Shown: positions 1 to 8,756 of the stretch, piece by piece | Numbering within the stretch: the first letter of the stretch is position 1 | Layout of the letters: each line of letters starts with the position of its first letter | DNA from: JANNSX01 sp046348995 | Lineage (GTDB): Bacteria; Pseudomonadota; Alphaproteobacteria; Rhizobiales; Hyphomicrobiaceae | DNA length: 64,000 nt | Assembly: GCA_046348995.1 (NCBI GenBank) | Contig: JAXMDB010000007.1 | Coordinates: 124,001-188,000, forward strand | Direction of reading: 5' to 3' | The notes under the pieces: model-generated | Told to the model about the DNA's origin: nothing | Databases searched by the model: none | The model's input: the letters and a program-made list of their open reading frames with translations, nothing else | Position numbers and translations under genes: made by a program

Positions 1-217
1 GGTGTCGGAGCTCGAGAACGCCGTGGGTCTCAGCCAATCGGCACTGTCGCAGCATTTGGCGAAGCTGCGTGAGCAGGAGATCGTCGCCACGCGCCGCGAG
101 GCCCAGACCATCTACTACAGCGTCGCCGACCCCCGCGCCGAGCAGCTCCTGACGCTCATGTACGAGCTGTTCTGCGCGCCCGACAGCAAACCAAAGACCA
201 GAAGGATACCCAAATGA
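1..217 (+). CDS. ArsR-family transcriptional repressor, C-terminal part (5' truncated by window edge)
   Basis: The visible 71 residues carry the second half of a winged helix: a recognition helix (LSQSALSQHLAKLR) followed by a beta-hairpin wing (ATRREAQTIYYSVAD) and a short C-terminal helix, as in ArsR/SmtB repressors. The gene must start upstream of base 1, so the sensor residues of the N-terminal part cannot be judged. Its stop overlaps the start of the next gene (ATGA), and a sulfide:quinone oxidoreductase-like gene follows. This arrangement resembles BigR/SqrR-type sulfide-responsive repressors, which use two cysteines. That ligand assignment is inferred from context only. Confidence 0.85.
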   Translation, partial: VSELENAVGLSQSALSQHLAKLREQEIVATRREAQTIYYSVADPRAEQLLTLMYELFCAPDSKPKTRRIPK

Positions 218-417
218 GCATCGATCGAGTCGTCCTCGCTTTCGCCGGCACCATGATCCTGGCGAGCCTCGCGCTCAGCCAGCTCCACAGCCCGTATTGG
301 CTGCTGCTGACGGCCTTCGTCGGCGCCAACCTCTTGCAGTCCTCGTTCACCGGCTTCTGCCCGCTGGCGATGGTGCTGAAGCGCTTGGGGATCGCTCCTG
401 GCTGCGCCTTCAACTGA
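214..417 (+). CDS. DUF2892-type small inner-membrane protein
   Basis: A 67-residue protein with two hydrophobic segments (about 7-22 and 27-45) and the TGFCPLAMVLKRLG stretch typical of the DUF2892 family, the membrane domain also found at the end of YgaP rhodaneses. Members are often encoded beside sulfur-handling genes. It is translationally coupled to the ArsR gene by an ATGA overlap, and the oxidoreductase gene follows 75 bases downstream. A role in handling sulfide or persulfide at the membrane is inferred from these neighbours. No catalytic residues are visible apart from the Cys in GFCPL and GCAFN. Confidence 0.8.
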   Translation: MSIDRVVLAFAGTMILASLALSQLHSPYWLLLTAFVGANLLQSSFTGFCPLAMVLKRLGIAPGCAFN

Positions 418-492
418 TTCTCGATCTGCCGGTCCGATGCCGCGGGATGAGACCCGGCCGGAGCGTGCCCTCGCATGTATGGGAGAAGTACA

Positions 493-1773
493 ATGGCTCG
501 CATCGTCATCGTCGGCGCCGGCATCGGCGGCATTTCCATGGCCTTCGAGGTGAGAGAGACCCTCGGCAAGTCGCATCAAGTGACGCTGGTCAACCCGGTC
601 CCCTACTTCCAGTTCACGCCCTCCAATCCCTGGGTCGGCGTCGGCTGGCGGACCAAGGCCGATATCACCGTCGACCTTGCGGCGGTAACGGCCAAGCGCG
701 GCATCGAGCTCGTCGTGGATCGGGTCGAGAGACTGCATCCGGAGGAGAAGCGGCTCGCGCTGCCGAACGGGAAGTCCCTCTCTTACGACTACCTCGTCAT
801 CGCCACGGGGCCCGAGCTCGCCTTCGACGAGGTGACAGGTCTCGGCCCGGAGGGCTTCACGCAATCGATCTGCACGAGCGACCACGCCGTCAAGGCGCAC
901 GAGGCTTGGGAAGCGTTCTGTAAGGATCCAGGCCCGATCGTCGTCGGCGCGGTGCAGGGGGCCTCCTGCTACGGGCCGGCCTACGAGTATGCGATGATCA
1001 TGGACAAGGAGCTCCGCTCCCGGCGCTTGCGGGACCGCGTGCCGATGACCTTCGTCACCGCCGAGCCCTATATCGGGCATCTCGGCCTCGGCGGCGTCGG
1101 CGACACCAAAGGCATGCTCGAGCACGAGCTCCGGCAGCGCAGCATTCGCTGGATCACGAATGCGAAGGTCGGCGCGGTCAGCGCGGGCAAGATGGAGGTG
1201 ACCGAGCTCAGCGAGGACGGCGCCGTCAAGAAGACGCACGAGCTCCCCTTCAAGTATTCGATGATGCTGCCGGCCTTCCGCGGCATCGCGGCCTTCCGCG
1301 GCATCGAGGGCCTCGTCAACCCGCGCGGCTTCATCCTCGTCGACAAGCACCAGCGCAATCCGAAATATCCCGACATCTTCGCGGTTGGCGTCGCCATCGC
1401 GATCCCGCCGATCGAGCAGACGCCGGTGCCGACCGGCGTGCCCAAGACCGGCTACATGATCGAGAGCATGGTCGCAGCCGTCCGCGAGAACATCGCCGAG
1501 CTGCTCTCGGGCAAGCCCACGACACATGAGCCGAGCTGGAACGCCTTCTGCCTCGCCGATTTCGGCGACCGCGGCGTCGCCTTCCTGGCGAAGCCTCAAA
1601 ACCCGCCGCGCAACGTCAACTGGGCGAGCGAGGGAATGTGGGTGCACGTCGCCAAGATCGCCTTCGAGAAGTATTTCATGCGCAAAGTGCGCGTCGGCAT
1701 CAGCGAGCCCTACTACGAGAAGGCCATCATGAAGCTGCTCGACGTGAGCAAACTCAAATCGCCCGCGGCATGA
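493..1773 (+). CDS. sulfide:quinone oxidoreductase-like FAD flavoprotein
   Basis: A 426-residue flavoprotein. It begins with an FAD-binding Rossmann motif (VGAGIGGISMAFEVRE, about residues 6-21) and has a second dinucleotide-fold element (YLVIATGPEL). Cysteines near residues 159 (GASCYGP) and 353 (AFCLADFG) match the spacing of the two redox cysteines of sulfide:quinone oxidoreductases. Such enzymes sit on the membrane and pass electrons from sulfide to quinone. I chose ATG 493 rather than ATG 475 because GGGAGAAG lies just upstream of it. With the ArsR and DUF2892 genes it forms a likely sulfide-detoxification operon. A related flavocytochrome or NDH-2-like function cannot be excluded. Confidence 0.85.
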   Translation: MARIVIVGAGIGGISMAFEVRETLGKSHQVTLVNPVPYFQFTPSNPWVGVGWRTKADITVDLAAVTAKRGIELVVDRVERLHPEEKRLALPNGKSLSYDYLVIATGPELAFDEVTGLGPEGFTQSICTSDHAVKAHEAWEAFCKDPGPIVVGAVQGASCYGPAYEYAMIMDKELRSRRLRDRVPMTFVTAEPYIGHLGLGGVGDTKGMLEHELRQRSIRWITNAKVGAVSAGKMEVTELSEDGAVKKTHELPFKYSMMLPAFRGIAAFRGIEGLVNPRGFILVDKHQRNPKYPDIFAVGVAIAIPPIEQTPVPTGVPKTGYMIESMVAAVRENIAELLSGKPTTHEPSWNAFCLADFGDRGVAFLAKPQNPPRNVNWASEGMWVHVAKIAFEKYFMRKVRVGISEPYYEKAIMKLLDVSKLKSPAA

Positions 1774-1992
1774 GGCGTCGGCAGAGACCAATCCGCGCGC
1801 CGAGTAACCATCATCTGAAATGCTCGGAAAGTGCTTATACGTCTATAATTGTTCTTCGCTACATCGTCGACTACCAGTTCTCGGAGAGATCAACGGCACG
1901 GCATCTTATCCTTTGCTGCACGCCTCGTATGAGGGTCGTGTGCAGCGTCAGGGCAAGCTGCCGTGGCCCTACCCCGAGGCCTGGAGGCGTTC

Positions 1993-2595
1993 ATGTTTGG
2001 GCGGAAATCCTCGAGGAGCCTGGTCGTAAACCCGCCCGCCGCACCGGTGGCGCACGCGATCGAGCCGGCCCCCGCCGACCCGGCGCCCCAAGAGGCTGCG
2101 GATGCGAGCGTCGCCAGCGACGGCTTTTATTTCCCACCCGCCCGCGAGATGCTGATCGGCGAGGGTGTCACCCTCACCGGTGAAGTCCGCAATTGCACGC
2201 GTCTCGTGATCGCAGGCTCCTTCTCCGGAACGCTGTTCGCCTCCGAGGTGATCGTGCTCTCCAAGGCGTCGCTGAGCGCCGTCGTCGTCGCCGACCGGGT
2301 CGACATCTTCGGACATGTGACGGGCGAGATCGTCGCCGCCGAGCTCGTCCGGTTCCGAGAGAGCGCGGTCTTCGACGGCCGGCTCGTCTATGGCCAAATG
2401 GTCGTCGAACCCGGCGCCGAGCTCACCGGCGAGCTGTCCCAGGTCGCCAGCGAGGACGAGCAGCGGGCGCTCGAGGAGCTGGCCTCCTATGCCGGCTCGC
2501 CGGAAGGTCCGTTGCCTGCCACCGGGCTCACCGCAGACACCGTGTACCCACCGCGCGACTACGATCGCTCCGGCACGCCAGCCTCGCCCGGATGA
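1993..2595 (+). CDS. bactofilin (polymer-forming cytoskeletal protein)
   Basis: A 200-residue protein with a Pro/Ala-rich N-terminus (about 1-45) followed by a hydrophobic repeating core (IGEGVTLTGEVRNCTRLVIAG, split here as IGEGVTLTGEV and RLVIAGSFSGTL). This core is the right-handed beta-helix of the bactofilin/DUF583 family. Bactofilins polymerise without nucleotides and scaffold cell-shape or envelope enzymes. GGAGG at 1983-1987 selects ATG 1993. An acidic tail follows the core. The gene stands alone, separated from its convergent neighbour by a strong hairpin. Confidence 0.88.
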   Translation: MFGRKSSRSLVVNPPAAPVAHAIEPAPADPAPQEAADASVASDGFYFPPAREMLIGEGVTLTGEVRNCTRLVIAGSFSGTLFASEVIVLSKASLSAVVVADRVDIFGHVTGEIVAAELVRFRESAVFDGRLVYGQMVVEPGAELTGELSQVASEDEQRALEELASYAGSPEGPLPATGLTADTVYPPRDYDRSGTPASPG

Positions 2596-2626
2596 TCCTG
2601 GCTTCAGTCGTCGCGATCAACGCGAC

Positions 2627-2665
2627 AGAGCGGGCTCAGCTCATGCGGAACCGAGAGCCCGCTCT
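2627..2665. terminator. perfect 11-bp inverted repeat between convergent genes
   Basis: AGAGCGGGCTC (2627-2637) and GAGCCCGCTCT (2655-2665) pair perfectly across a 17-base loop, 32 bases after the bactofilin stop. No long T-run follows, so it is a hairpin that could stop or stabilise transcripts from either convergent gene. Confidence 0.5.
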
Positions 2666-2679
2666 AGGCCATTGGTATT

Positions 2680-2727
2680 GAGCACATTCTTACGGCGAAC
2701 CGGCGTCCACTTCGCCTGAACGTGCTC
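2680..2727. repeat. palindromic intergenic repeat of the Rhizobiales GAGCAC..GTGCTC type
   Basis: Outer arms GAGCACATTC (2680-2689) and GAACGTGCTC (2718-2727) pair with one mismatch. Inner arms GGCGAA and TTCGCC pair perfectly around CCGGCGTCCAC. The layout resembles palindromic elements I know to be abundant between genes in Rhizobiales. Its last bases run into the stop codon of the downstream minus-strand gene. Confidence 0.55.
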
Positions 2728-4064
2728 TAGTAGGCTTGCATCGTCTTGTCTTTGTACTGCTTGGCCCGCATCGCCTTGCGTGTCGCGTTCCAGTCGCCGC
2801 TCGCGACACTACCCGCCTGCGCCTCGTTCTCGGCGCCGAGCTTGTCGAGGTCGTCCGAGCCCAAGACCCCTGCCTGCGCGCGCAGATACTCGGAATTTTC
2901 CTTGAGCAGCTTCACCGCATCGTCGGTCTTGCCCTCGTCGCGCAGCCTCACCGCCTCCTCGTTCTTCTCGGTCGCGATCTGGGTCGTGACATCGGTCATG
3001 ACCGGTTTGTTGAGGCTCGCCTCGGCCTCGTCGTCGCGATCGGTGACCTTGACCCCGACGCGCGAGGAGACTTCCTCGTCCTTGGCGCCGAGAGCGCTCG
3101 AATAGCGAACCTTCACATCGGCGACGTCGATGTCACCGGCCCGAACATCGCTCGGCACCTCCAGCTCGACGACCATATATTTCCGCTGCCGCCCATAGAG
3201 CTGGTTCAGCCGCGCCGTGATGCGGCCGTTGGAGATCTCGGCCTCCCGGCCGAGCACGCGGATCGGCTTGAAGCCCTGCCGGCACTCGATCTCGATGATG
3301 AGCTCCTGCGCCACCACCGAGAGCACGTCGCCGAACTCCTTGTTGAAGATGTCGACGAGATCGCCCGCCTCGGCCACGAACGCGTGGTTGCCGTCGGAGG
3401 AATAGGCGAGCTTCGACATCAAGTCCTCGTTGTAGCCGAGACCGAGGCCGATGGTGGTGATCGAGATGCCCTTCTCGGCGGCCTTGCGGCCGAGCGCGGC
3501 CACGGTTTCCGGGTCTGCGGGACCGACATTGGCGAGGCCGTCCGAAATGAGGACGACACGGTTGACGTGCTCGCGGTCGGCGAACTTCATCACCTCACGC
3601 AGGCCCTGCTCGGTGCCGGCGTAGAGTGCCGTGTTGCCACCGGCATGCAGCTCGTCGATGGCGCGCTGGATCTCGCCCTGCTTCGTCAACTTCGTGGCGG
3701 GCAGCAGCACGTCCACCTCTTGATTGTAGGCGACGACGGCGGCGATGTCCTCCGCGCTCAACCGTCCGAGCGCCATGGCCGCCCCCTCACGGGCCTTCTC
3801 CATTTTGCCGTCGGCCTCCATGGAGCCCGACTTGTCGATGACGACTGCAACGTTGACGGGCGTGCGGCGGACACCCTCGTCGAGGGCAATGCCTTCCAGA
3901 CTGATCCTGAGATAGATCGTCCGCGTCTTCTGTCCGACGATGGCCGCCTGGCCGAGCTCAGCATCGAGCTTGACCTGCGCCGCCTCAGCCGGCGCGCCGA
4001 GGCCGAAGCCGAGGCCGCTTGCCGCCAGCAGGGCCGCAAAACCTAAATGTGTGAAAGACCGCAT
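2727..4064 (-). CDS. secreted von Willebrand factor A domain protein
   Basis: A 445-residue protein with a signal peptide (hydrophobic segment about 8-24 ending in PAEAAQ) and a VWA domain (about 65-250). The domain has the metal-ion-dependent adhesion site DKSGSMEADG and a later ISDGLANVGP. It resembles exported VWA proteins of the YfbK/Mg-chelatase-like group, with a C-terminal helical segment rich in Glu, Lys and Asp. Such domains mediate metal-dependent protein contacts at the cell surface or periplasm. The partner is unknown. It is convergent with the bactofilin gene and has no obvious operon partner. Confidence 0.85.
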   Translation of the reverse strand: MRSFTHLGFAALLAASGLGFGLGAPAEAAQVKLDAELGQAAIVGQKTRTIYLRISLEGIALDEGVRRTPVNVAVVIDKSGSMEADGKMEKAREGAAMALGRLSAEDIAAVVAYNQEVDVLLPATKLTKQGEIQRAIDELHAGGNTALYAGTEQGLREVMKFADREHVNRVVLISDGLANVGPADPETVAALGRKAAEKGISITTIGLGLGYNEDLMSKLAYSSDGNHAFVAEAGDLVDIFNKEFGDVLSVVAQELIIEIECRQGFKPIRVLGREAEISNGRITARLNQLYGRQRKYMVVELEVPSDVRAGDIDVADVKVRYSSALGAKDEEVSSRVGVKVTDRDDEAEASLNKPVMTDVTTQIATEKNEEAVRLRDEGKTDDAVKLLKENSEYLRAQAGVLGSDDLDKLGAENEAQAGSVASGDWNATRKAMRAKQYKDKTMQAY

Positions 4065-4350
4065 GTGCTCTTCGATCTCCCGTGACTATTGGGGGATCGC
4101 CAGAGTGTGGACGAACAGCGGCCGAATTGGGTGGCGCCAGATTAAATCGGCGTAACCTCGGCGCTACAATGTTCTAGGGGGCCTGCCGCGGCGCTCGGAC
4201 CATCGGGAGGGCGACGACAGGTCCGCCCGGCCAGAGCACCGCAGGCCCCCTTCCGCCGCTTACAGGCGATCGGCGCTGGAGCCGCGTTGACGATGATGGA
4301 CAGTCCTGTCTAGACTCGGCCGGATCATCGCCCGAGGGGAGCCCAGACCC

Positions 4351-6762
4351 ATGAAATCTCATTATCGTGCCGTCGTCATCGGCGGCGGCGTCGTCGGCGC
4401 ATCCGTCCTCTATCATCTCGCCAAATTCGGCTGGAAGGACGTGGCCCTCATCGAGCGCAATGTGCTGACGGCCGGCTCCTCCTGGCACGCGGCGGGCGGC
4501 GTCCACGCCCTCAATGCCGACCCCAACATGGCCGCGCTCCAGGCCTACACGATCGACCTCCTCTCGCAGATCGAGAAGGAGAGCGGGCAGTCGATCGGCA
4601 TGCATTTGACCGGCGGCGTGACGATCGCATCGGCGCCAGCCCGCTGGGAGTGGCTGCAATCGGCCTACCGCATCTTCCAGACGATCGGCATCGAGGACTG
4701 CCACTTGATGACGCCGGACGAAATCAAGAAGACCTGTCCGATCATCAATACCGACGGTATCCTCGGCGGCCTGTGGGCCGACCGCGAAGGCTATGTCGAT
4801 ACGACCGGCACCGTGCATGCCTATGCGAAAGCCGCCCGCCTGCGCGGCGCCGAGGTGATCGAGCATAACCGCGTTCTCGAGCTCAATTGGAAAGGCGACA
4901 GCTGGCAGGTGGTGACCGAGAAGGGCACCATCACGGCCGAGCATGTCGTCAACGCGGCCGGCCTATGGGCCAAGCAGGTCGGCCGCATGGTCGGGCTCGA
5001 GCTTCCCGTCTCGCCTTTGCAGCACCACTACCTGCTCACCGAGACGATCCCCGAGATCGCGGCGATGTCCAATGAGATCCCGATGATGATCGATCTCGAG
5101 GGCTTCACCTATATGCGCCAGGACCTGAAAGGCGTCCTCGTCGGCATCTACGAGATCGACCACGCGCACTGGATGATGGACGGTGCACCCTGGGACTACG
5201 GCATCGAGCTGTTGCAAGAGGATGTCGATCGCATCTCCAACGAGCTCGGCGCCGCGTTCCGGCGCTATCCGTGCCTGGAGAACGCCGGCATCAAAAAGTG
5301 GGTCAACGGCGCCTTCACCTTCTCGCCCGACGGCAATCCGCTCGTCGGCCCGATCCACGGGGTGCCGAACTACTGGCTCGCCTGCGGGGTCATGGCGGGC
5401 TTCCTGCAGGGCGGCGGCGTCGGCAAGACGCTCGCCGAATGGATGATCCACGGCGAGCCCGAGGCCGATGCCTACTCGATGGACATCGCCCGCTACGGCG
5501 CCTTCGCCTCCAACAAGGACTACATCAAGCAGACGACCGGCCAGTTCTATTCCCGCCGCTTCGTCATGACCTATCCCAACGAGCAGCTCTGGGCCGGGCG
5601 ACCACTCAAGATGTCGCCGGCCTATGACGCGATGACGGAGGCCGGCTGCCGCTGGGGCGCGTCCTGGGGCCTCGAGGTGCCGCTCTACTTCGCACCGAAG
5701 GACTTCGTCGAGACGCCGACCCTCAAGCGCTCCAATGCCCAAGACATCGTCGCCGCCGAGTGCAAGGCCACGCGCGAAAGCGTCACGCTCCTCGATATCT
5801 CGGGCTTCTCCCGCTACGAGGTGACGGGGCCGAATGCGGAGGCCTGGCTCGACCGCATCATGGCGGGCAAGCTGCCGAAGCCCGGCCGCGCGCGCCTCGC
5901 CCCGATGCTCGGCGAGAACGGCAAGCTCAAGGGCGATCTCACCGTGTTCAACTGGGGCGATGGCACCTGGTGGGTCATGGGGTCCTACTATCTGCGCCAG
6001 TGGCACATGCGCTGGTTCCTGAGCCATCTGGACGATGGCGTCAGCGTGCGCGACATCGCGGACGCGACGGTCGGCTTCTCGCTCAACGGCCCGAAGGCGC
6101 GCGAGGTGTTGGCCCGCGTGACGAACGCCGATGTCTCGAACGCGGCCTTCCCGTTCATGGCCTGCCGCACGATCGACGTCGGCCTCATCCGCGCGAAGGT
6201 CGGGCGTCTCTCCGTTTGCGGCGAGCTCGGCTACGAGATCAACTGCTCGGCCGCCGAGCATATTGCGCTCCGCCGTACGCTGCTCGACGCCGGCAAGGAT
6301 CTCGGCATCAAGGAGATCGGCTTCAATGCCATGTTGAGCCTTCGTCTTGAAAAGAGCTTCGGCATCTGGACGACCGAGTTCCGCCAGCAATACACGCCGC
6401 GGATGACCGCGATGGATCGGTGGATCGACTGGCAGAAGCCGGATTTCGTCGGCCGCAAGGCCGCGATGGCCGAGCGCGATAGCGCGCCTCCGCAGTTCGT
6501 GCAGGCGACCATCGAGATAGACGCGGCGGATGCGGATGCCAGCGGCTACGAGCCGATCTGGTCGAACGGCGCCCGGGTCGGCTACGTGACCTCCGGCGGC
6601 TACGGCCACACGCTCAAGAAGTCGCTGGCGATGGTCCTGATCGAGCCGACCTTGGCGAAGCCCGGCACGGCGCTGTCGGTCCACGTCGTCGGCGTCGAGC
6701 GCAAGGCCAAAGTGATCGCGCCGTCACCCTACGATCCGGAAGGCAAGGTGCTCCGAGCTTAG
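4351..6762 (+). CDS. dimethylglycine/sarcosine dehydrogenase-like FAD enzyme with GcvT domain
   Basis: An 803-residue protein. An N-terminal DAO-type FAD domain (about 1-390) starts with VVIGGGVVGASVLYHLAKFG. It carries SSWHAAGG, where the His corresponds to the FAD-linking His of dimethylglycine dehydrogenase. A C-terminal aminomethyltransferase (GcvT) module (about 425-800) should bind folate and accept the one-carbon unit. The family oxidatively demethylates N-methylated glycines or related methylamines and passes formaldehyde to tetrahydrofolate. The length matches the family (about 800-830). A second member starts at 63779. The substrate cannot be read from sequence. Confidence 0.87.
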   Translation: MKSHYRAVVIGGGVVGASVLYHLAKFGWKDVALIERNVLTAGSSWHAAGGVHALNADPNMAALQAYTIDLLSQIEKESGQSIGMHLTGGVTIASAPARWEWLQSAYRIFQTIGIEDCHLMTPDEIKKTCPIINTDGILGGLWADREGYVDTTGTVHAYAKAARLRGAEVIEHNRVLELNWKGDSWQVVTEKGTITAEHVVNAAGLWAKQVGRMVGLELPVSPLQHHYLLTETIPEIAAMSNEIPMMIDLEGFTYMRQDLKGVLVGIYEIDHAHWMMDGAPWDYGIELLQEDVDRISNELGAAFRRYPCLENAGIKKWVNGAFTFSPDGNPLVGPIHGVPNYWLACGVMAGFLQGGGVGKTLAEWMIHGEPEADAYSMDIARYGAFASNKDYIKQTTGQFYSRRFVMTYPNEQLWAGRPLKMSPAYDAMTEAGCRWGASWGLEVPLYFAPKDFVETPTLKRSNAQDIVAAECKATRESVTLLDISGFSRYEVTGPNAEAWLDRIMAGKLPKPGRARLAPMLGENGKLKGDLTVFNWGDGTWWVMGSYYLRQWHMRWFLSHLDDGVSVRDIADATVGFSLNGPKAREVLARVTNADVSNAAFPFMACRTIDVGLIRAKVGRLSVCGELGYEINCSAAEHIALRRTLLDAGKDLGIKEIGFNAMLSLRLEKSFGIWTTEFRQQYTPRMTAMDRWIDWQKPDFVGRKAAMAERDSAPPQFVQATIEIDAADADASGYEPIWSNGARVGYVTSGGYGHTLKKSLAMVLIEPTLAKPGTALSVHVVGVERKAKVIAPSPYDPEGKVLRA

Positions 6763-6843
6763 CTGCCCCACGTCGCCTCGTGAAACTGCTCAGCTTCCGG
6801 TGCGTTCTACCCGTCGGGTCGAGATACCGCCGGGAGCTCGAGT

Positions 6844-7785
6844 GTGAACACGCCGGATACTGCGAACGCCACGATCGAGTCTTCGGCGCGGCGGCGCCTG
6901 CTGATCGCGGTCAATCCGCAGAAGCGCGACGCGCCCGAGCTCGCGGCGAGCCTGGCGCGGCTCGTGGCCGGAGACGTCGAGATCGAGCTCGTCGACCTCG
7001 ACGTCCTCTCGAAGGACCGCGATCAGGCGTTTAGGGCAGCGCGCGAAAGCAGCGCCATCGTGGTCTCCGGCGGCGACGGCTCGCTCTATCACGCGGCGCC
7101 CTTTCTGCGCGAGGCCGGCCGGCCCGTCGGAATTTTGCCGACCGGCACGGCCAATGACTTTGCACGGACCATGGGCATCCCGTTCGAGCCCGTTGCCGCC
7201 GCGGAGGTCATCCTCGCCGGACACACGCGGCTGGCCGATCTCGGCGAAGCGAATGGGCACCTCTTCTTCAATGTCGCCAGCCTCGGCATGAGCGTTGCCC
7301 TGACGGCCCGGCTGACGCGCGAGCGCAAGCGCCGGTGGGGACGCAGCGCCTATGTGCTGACAGCGGTGGAGGCGGCTGCAACCATCGAGCCGTTCAGCGC
7401 CCGGATCGTGACGTCGCATGAGACGGTCGACGTGAGGACGCTGCAGATCGCCGTCGGCAACGGCCGCTACTACGGCGGCGGCAGCACGGTCGATGAGAAC
7501 GCCACCATCGACGATGGCGTGCTGCATCTCTACAGCCTCGAGATGTCGAGCCCCTGGGCAATGCTGCCGATGCTGTGGGCGTTCCGAAACGGCACGCACG
7601 GGAGGTGGGCGAGTGTCAGAACAGCGGTCGGGACCGAGATGAGGGTCGAGACGCGGCGGCCGCGCGACATCAATGCCGACGGCGAGATCATCACGACGAC
7701 GCCGTGCACGTTTCGCGTGATTCCCAAGGCGCTCGCCGTGCTCGCGCCACCGAAGGCGTCCAATCTCACGGCCGCAGCGGTGTAG
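6844..7785 (+). CDS. diacylglycerol/lipid kinase family protein (YegS-like)
   Basis: A 313-residue protein starting at GTG 6844. It has the DAGK catalytic-domain pattern: LLIAVNPQKRD, VVSGGDGSLYHAA (the nucleotide-binding GGDG loop) and LPTGTANDFARTMGIP (the GTxNDFA motif), followed by the beta-sandwich C-terminal domain. These enzymes phosphorylate diacylglycerol, sphingosine or similar lipids at the membrane. The 3' end overlaps the convergent gene at 7766-8281 by 20 bases. Confidence 0.88.
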   Translation: MNTPDTANATIESSARRRLLIAVNPQKRDAPELAASLARLVAGDVEIELVDLDVLSKDRDQAFRAARESSAIVVSGGDGSLYHAAPFLREAGRPVGILPTGTANDFARTMGIPFEPVAAAEVILAGHTRLADLGEANGHLFFNVASLGMSVALTARLTRERKRRWGRSAYVLTAVEAAATIEPFSARIVTSHETVDVRTLQIAVGNGRYYGGGSTVDENATIDDGVLHLYSLEMSSPWAMLPMLWAFRNGTHGRWASVRTAVGTEMRVETRRPRDINADGEIITTTPCTFRVIPKALAVLAPPKASNLTAAAV

Positions 7786-8281
7786 GTTCATCCAAGAGCC
7801 GCGCGGTCGCCGCACCGCGCTCGCGTGCTGCCGCAAGCGCGCTGGCGACGATCGCGAGAAGAGCCAAAGCCGTCAGCACGGCGCTCGCAGCGTGGCTGTA
7901 TTCCCACTGCTGACGAGCCGCCTCGAGATCAGGTGGCATCACCGTCCAATTCTCGGTCAGGACGTTCATAGGATAGGTGGCCGCCCAGAAGATCGCTTGC
8001 GTCGCAGCGATCAGGAGGAAGGACAGCAGGGAAAGCCATCGCCCGCGTGGCAGCCGCCACACCAGCACCGTGTGCCACAGCGTGAAAACGAGCGCGGTGA
8101 AAATGGCTATGCCGAACAAAGCCCAACCGGCGTAGATCGCTTGCACGGTCATGTAGCTGTCGGGCGAGAGTGCGAGCTTGTTGCGCATCTCGAAAAGGTG
8201 AGCCCCGGCCGGAATAAGGCAGACCGCGACCGCTAGAATCGCGAGCACGCCGACAGCGGAGATGATGCGCGAATTTCGCAT
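7766..8281 (-). CDS. four-helix membrane protein, DUF1772-like
   Basis: A 171-residue protein with four hydrophobic segments (about 7-25, 46-70, 83-102 and 133-152). Motifs such as PAGAHLFEMRNK and YAGWALFG recall DUF1772 (anthrone oxygenase-like) membrane proteins. It follows atpC on the same strand after 79 bases and overlaps the convergent lipid kinase gene at its 3' end. Function unknown. The start codon lies at the foot of a short hairpin. Confidence 0.6.
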   Translation of the reverse strand: MRNSRIISAVGVLAILAVAVCLIPAGAHLFEMRNKLALSPDSYMTVQAIYAGWALFGIAIFTALVFTLWHTVLVWRLPRGRWLSLLSFLLIAATQAIFWAATYPMNVLTENWTVMPPDLEAARQQWEYSHAASAVLTALALLAIVASALAAARERGAATARLLDEPTPLRP

Positions 8282-8304
8282 GTGAGGCCTCGTTTGACCT
8301 CACA
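8281..8304. terminator. 7-bp hairpin after atpC, touching the next start codon
   Basis: TGTGAGG (8281-8287) and CCTCACA (8298-8304) pair perfectly around a 10-base loop. On the minus strand the GAGG that would act as ribosome binding site for the 8281 gene lies in the downstream arm. The hairpin could therefore end the atp transcript or damp translation of the next gene. No T-run is present. Confidence 0.35.
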
Positions 8305-8360
8305 TAACGTGCAGGACGGCAAAAACGTTCTGACAGATCGACGAGCGGCGTGCTCGACCG

Positions 8361-8756
8361 TCAGCGTGCCGCTTCGAGCGCCCGCAGATGCGACAGCGCG
8401 GCATTGGCGTTCAAGCGCGCGGCGTCGGTCTTGGCGTCGGCCAGGTCCTCTTCCGCGTCCTTGATCGAGCGCGCGAGCCATTGGGCGTCGATCTCGGCGA
8501 CGTCGATCGCCTGCTGGGCGAGCACCGTCAGGCTCTCGGGATCGACCTCGGCGAAGCCTGCCTTGACATAAAGGCGTTTCGCCTTGCCGCCCGGCAGCTT
8601 CACGTCCATGACGCCGGGGCGCAGCGTCGACAGCACCGGCGAGTGGCCTGCGAGCACCGTGAAATCACCCTCGGAGCCCGGCACGACGACCTGCTCGACA
8701 TCCTCGGAGATCAGCAGGCGCTCGGGCGAAACCAGCTCGAATTTGAACGTCGTCAT
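8361..8756 (-). CDS. atpC: F1 ATP synthase epsilon subunit
   Basis: A 131-residue protein with the N-terminal beta-sandwich pattern (FELVSPERLLISEDVEQVVVPG and GDFTVLAGHSPVLSTLRPG, here quoted in part) and a C-terminal helical hairpin rich in Ala and Asp. Epsilon is part of the central stalk and regulates ATPase activity. It is the last atp gene of the operon. Its ATG overlaps the stop of the preceding small Cys-rich gene by four bases, so translation of the two is probably coupled. Confidence 0.95.
   Translation of the reverse strand: MTTFKFELVSPERLLISEDVEQVVVPGSEGDFTVLAGHSPVLSTLRPGVMDVKLPGGKAKRLYVKAGFAEVDPESLTVLAQQAIDVAEIDAQWLARSIKDAEEDLADAKTDAARLNANAALSHLRALEAAR

Noticed and set aside
115..1791. 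A 558-codon open frame antisense to the sulfide:quinone oxidoreductase gene
   Set aside because: It is the high-GC mirror of a real gene: Asp/Arg/His-rich translation, no family resemblance, no ribosome binding site.
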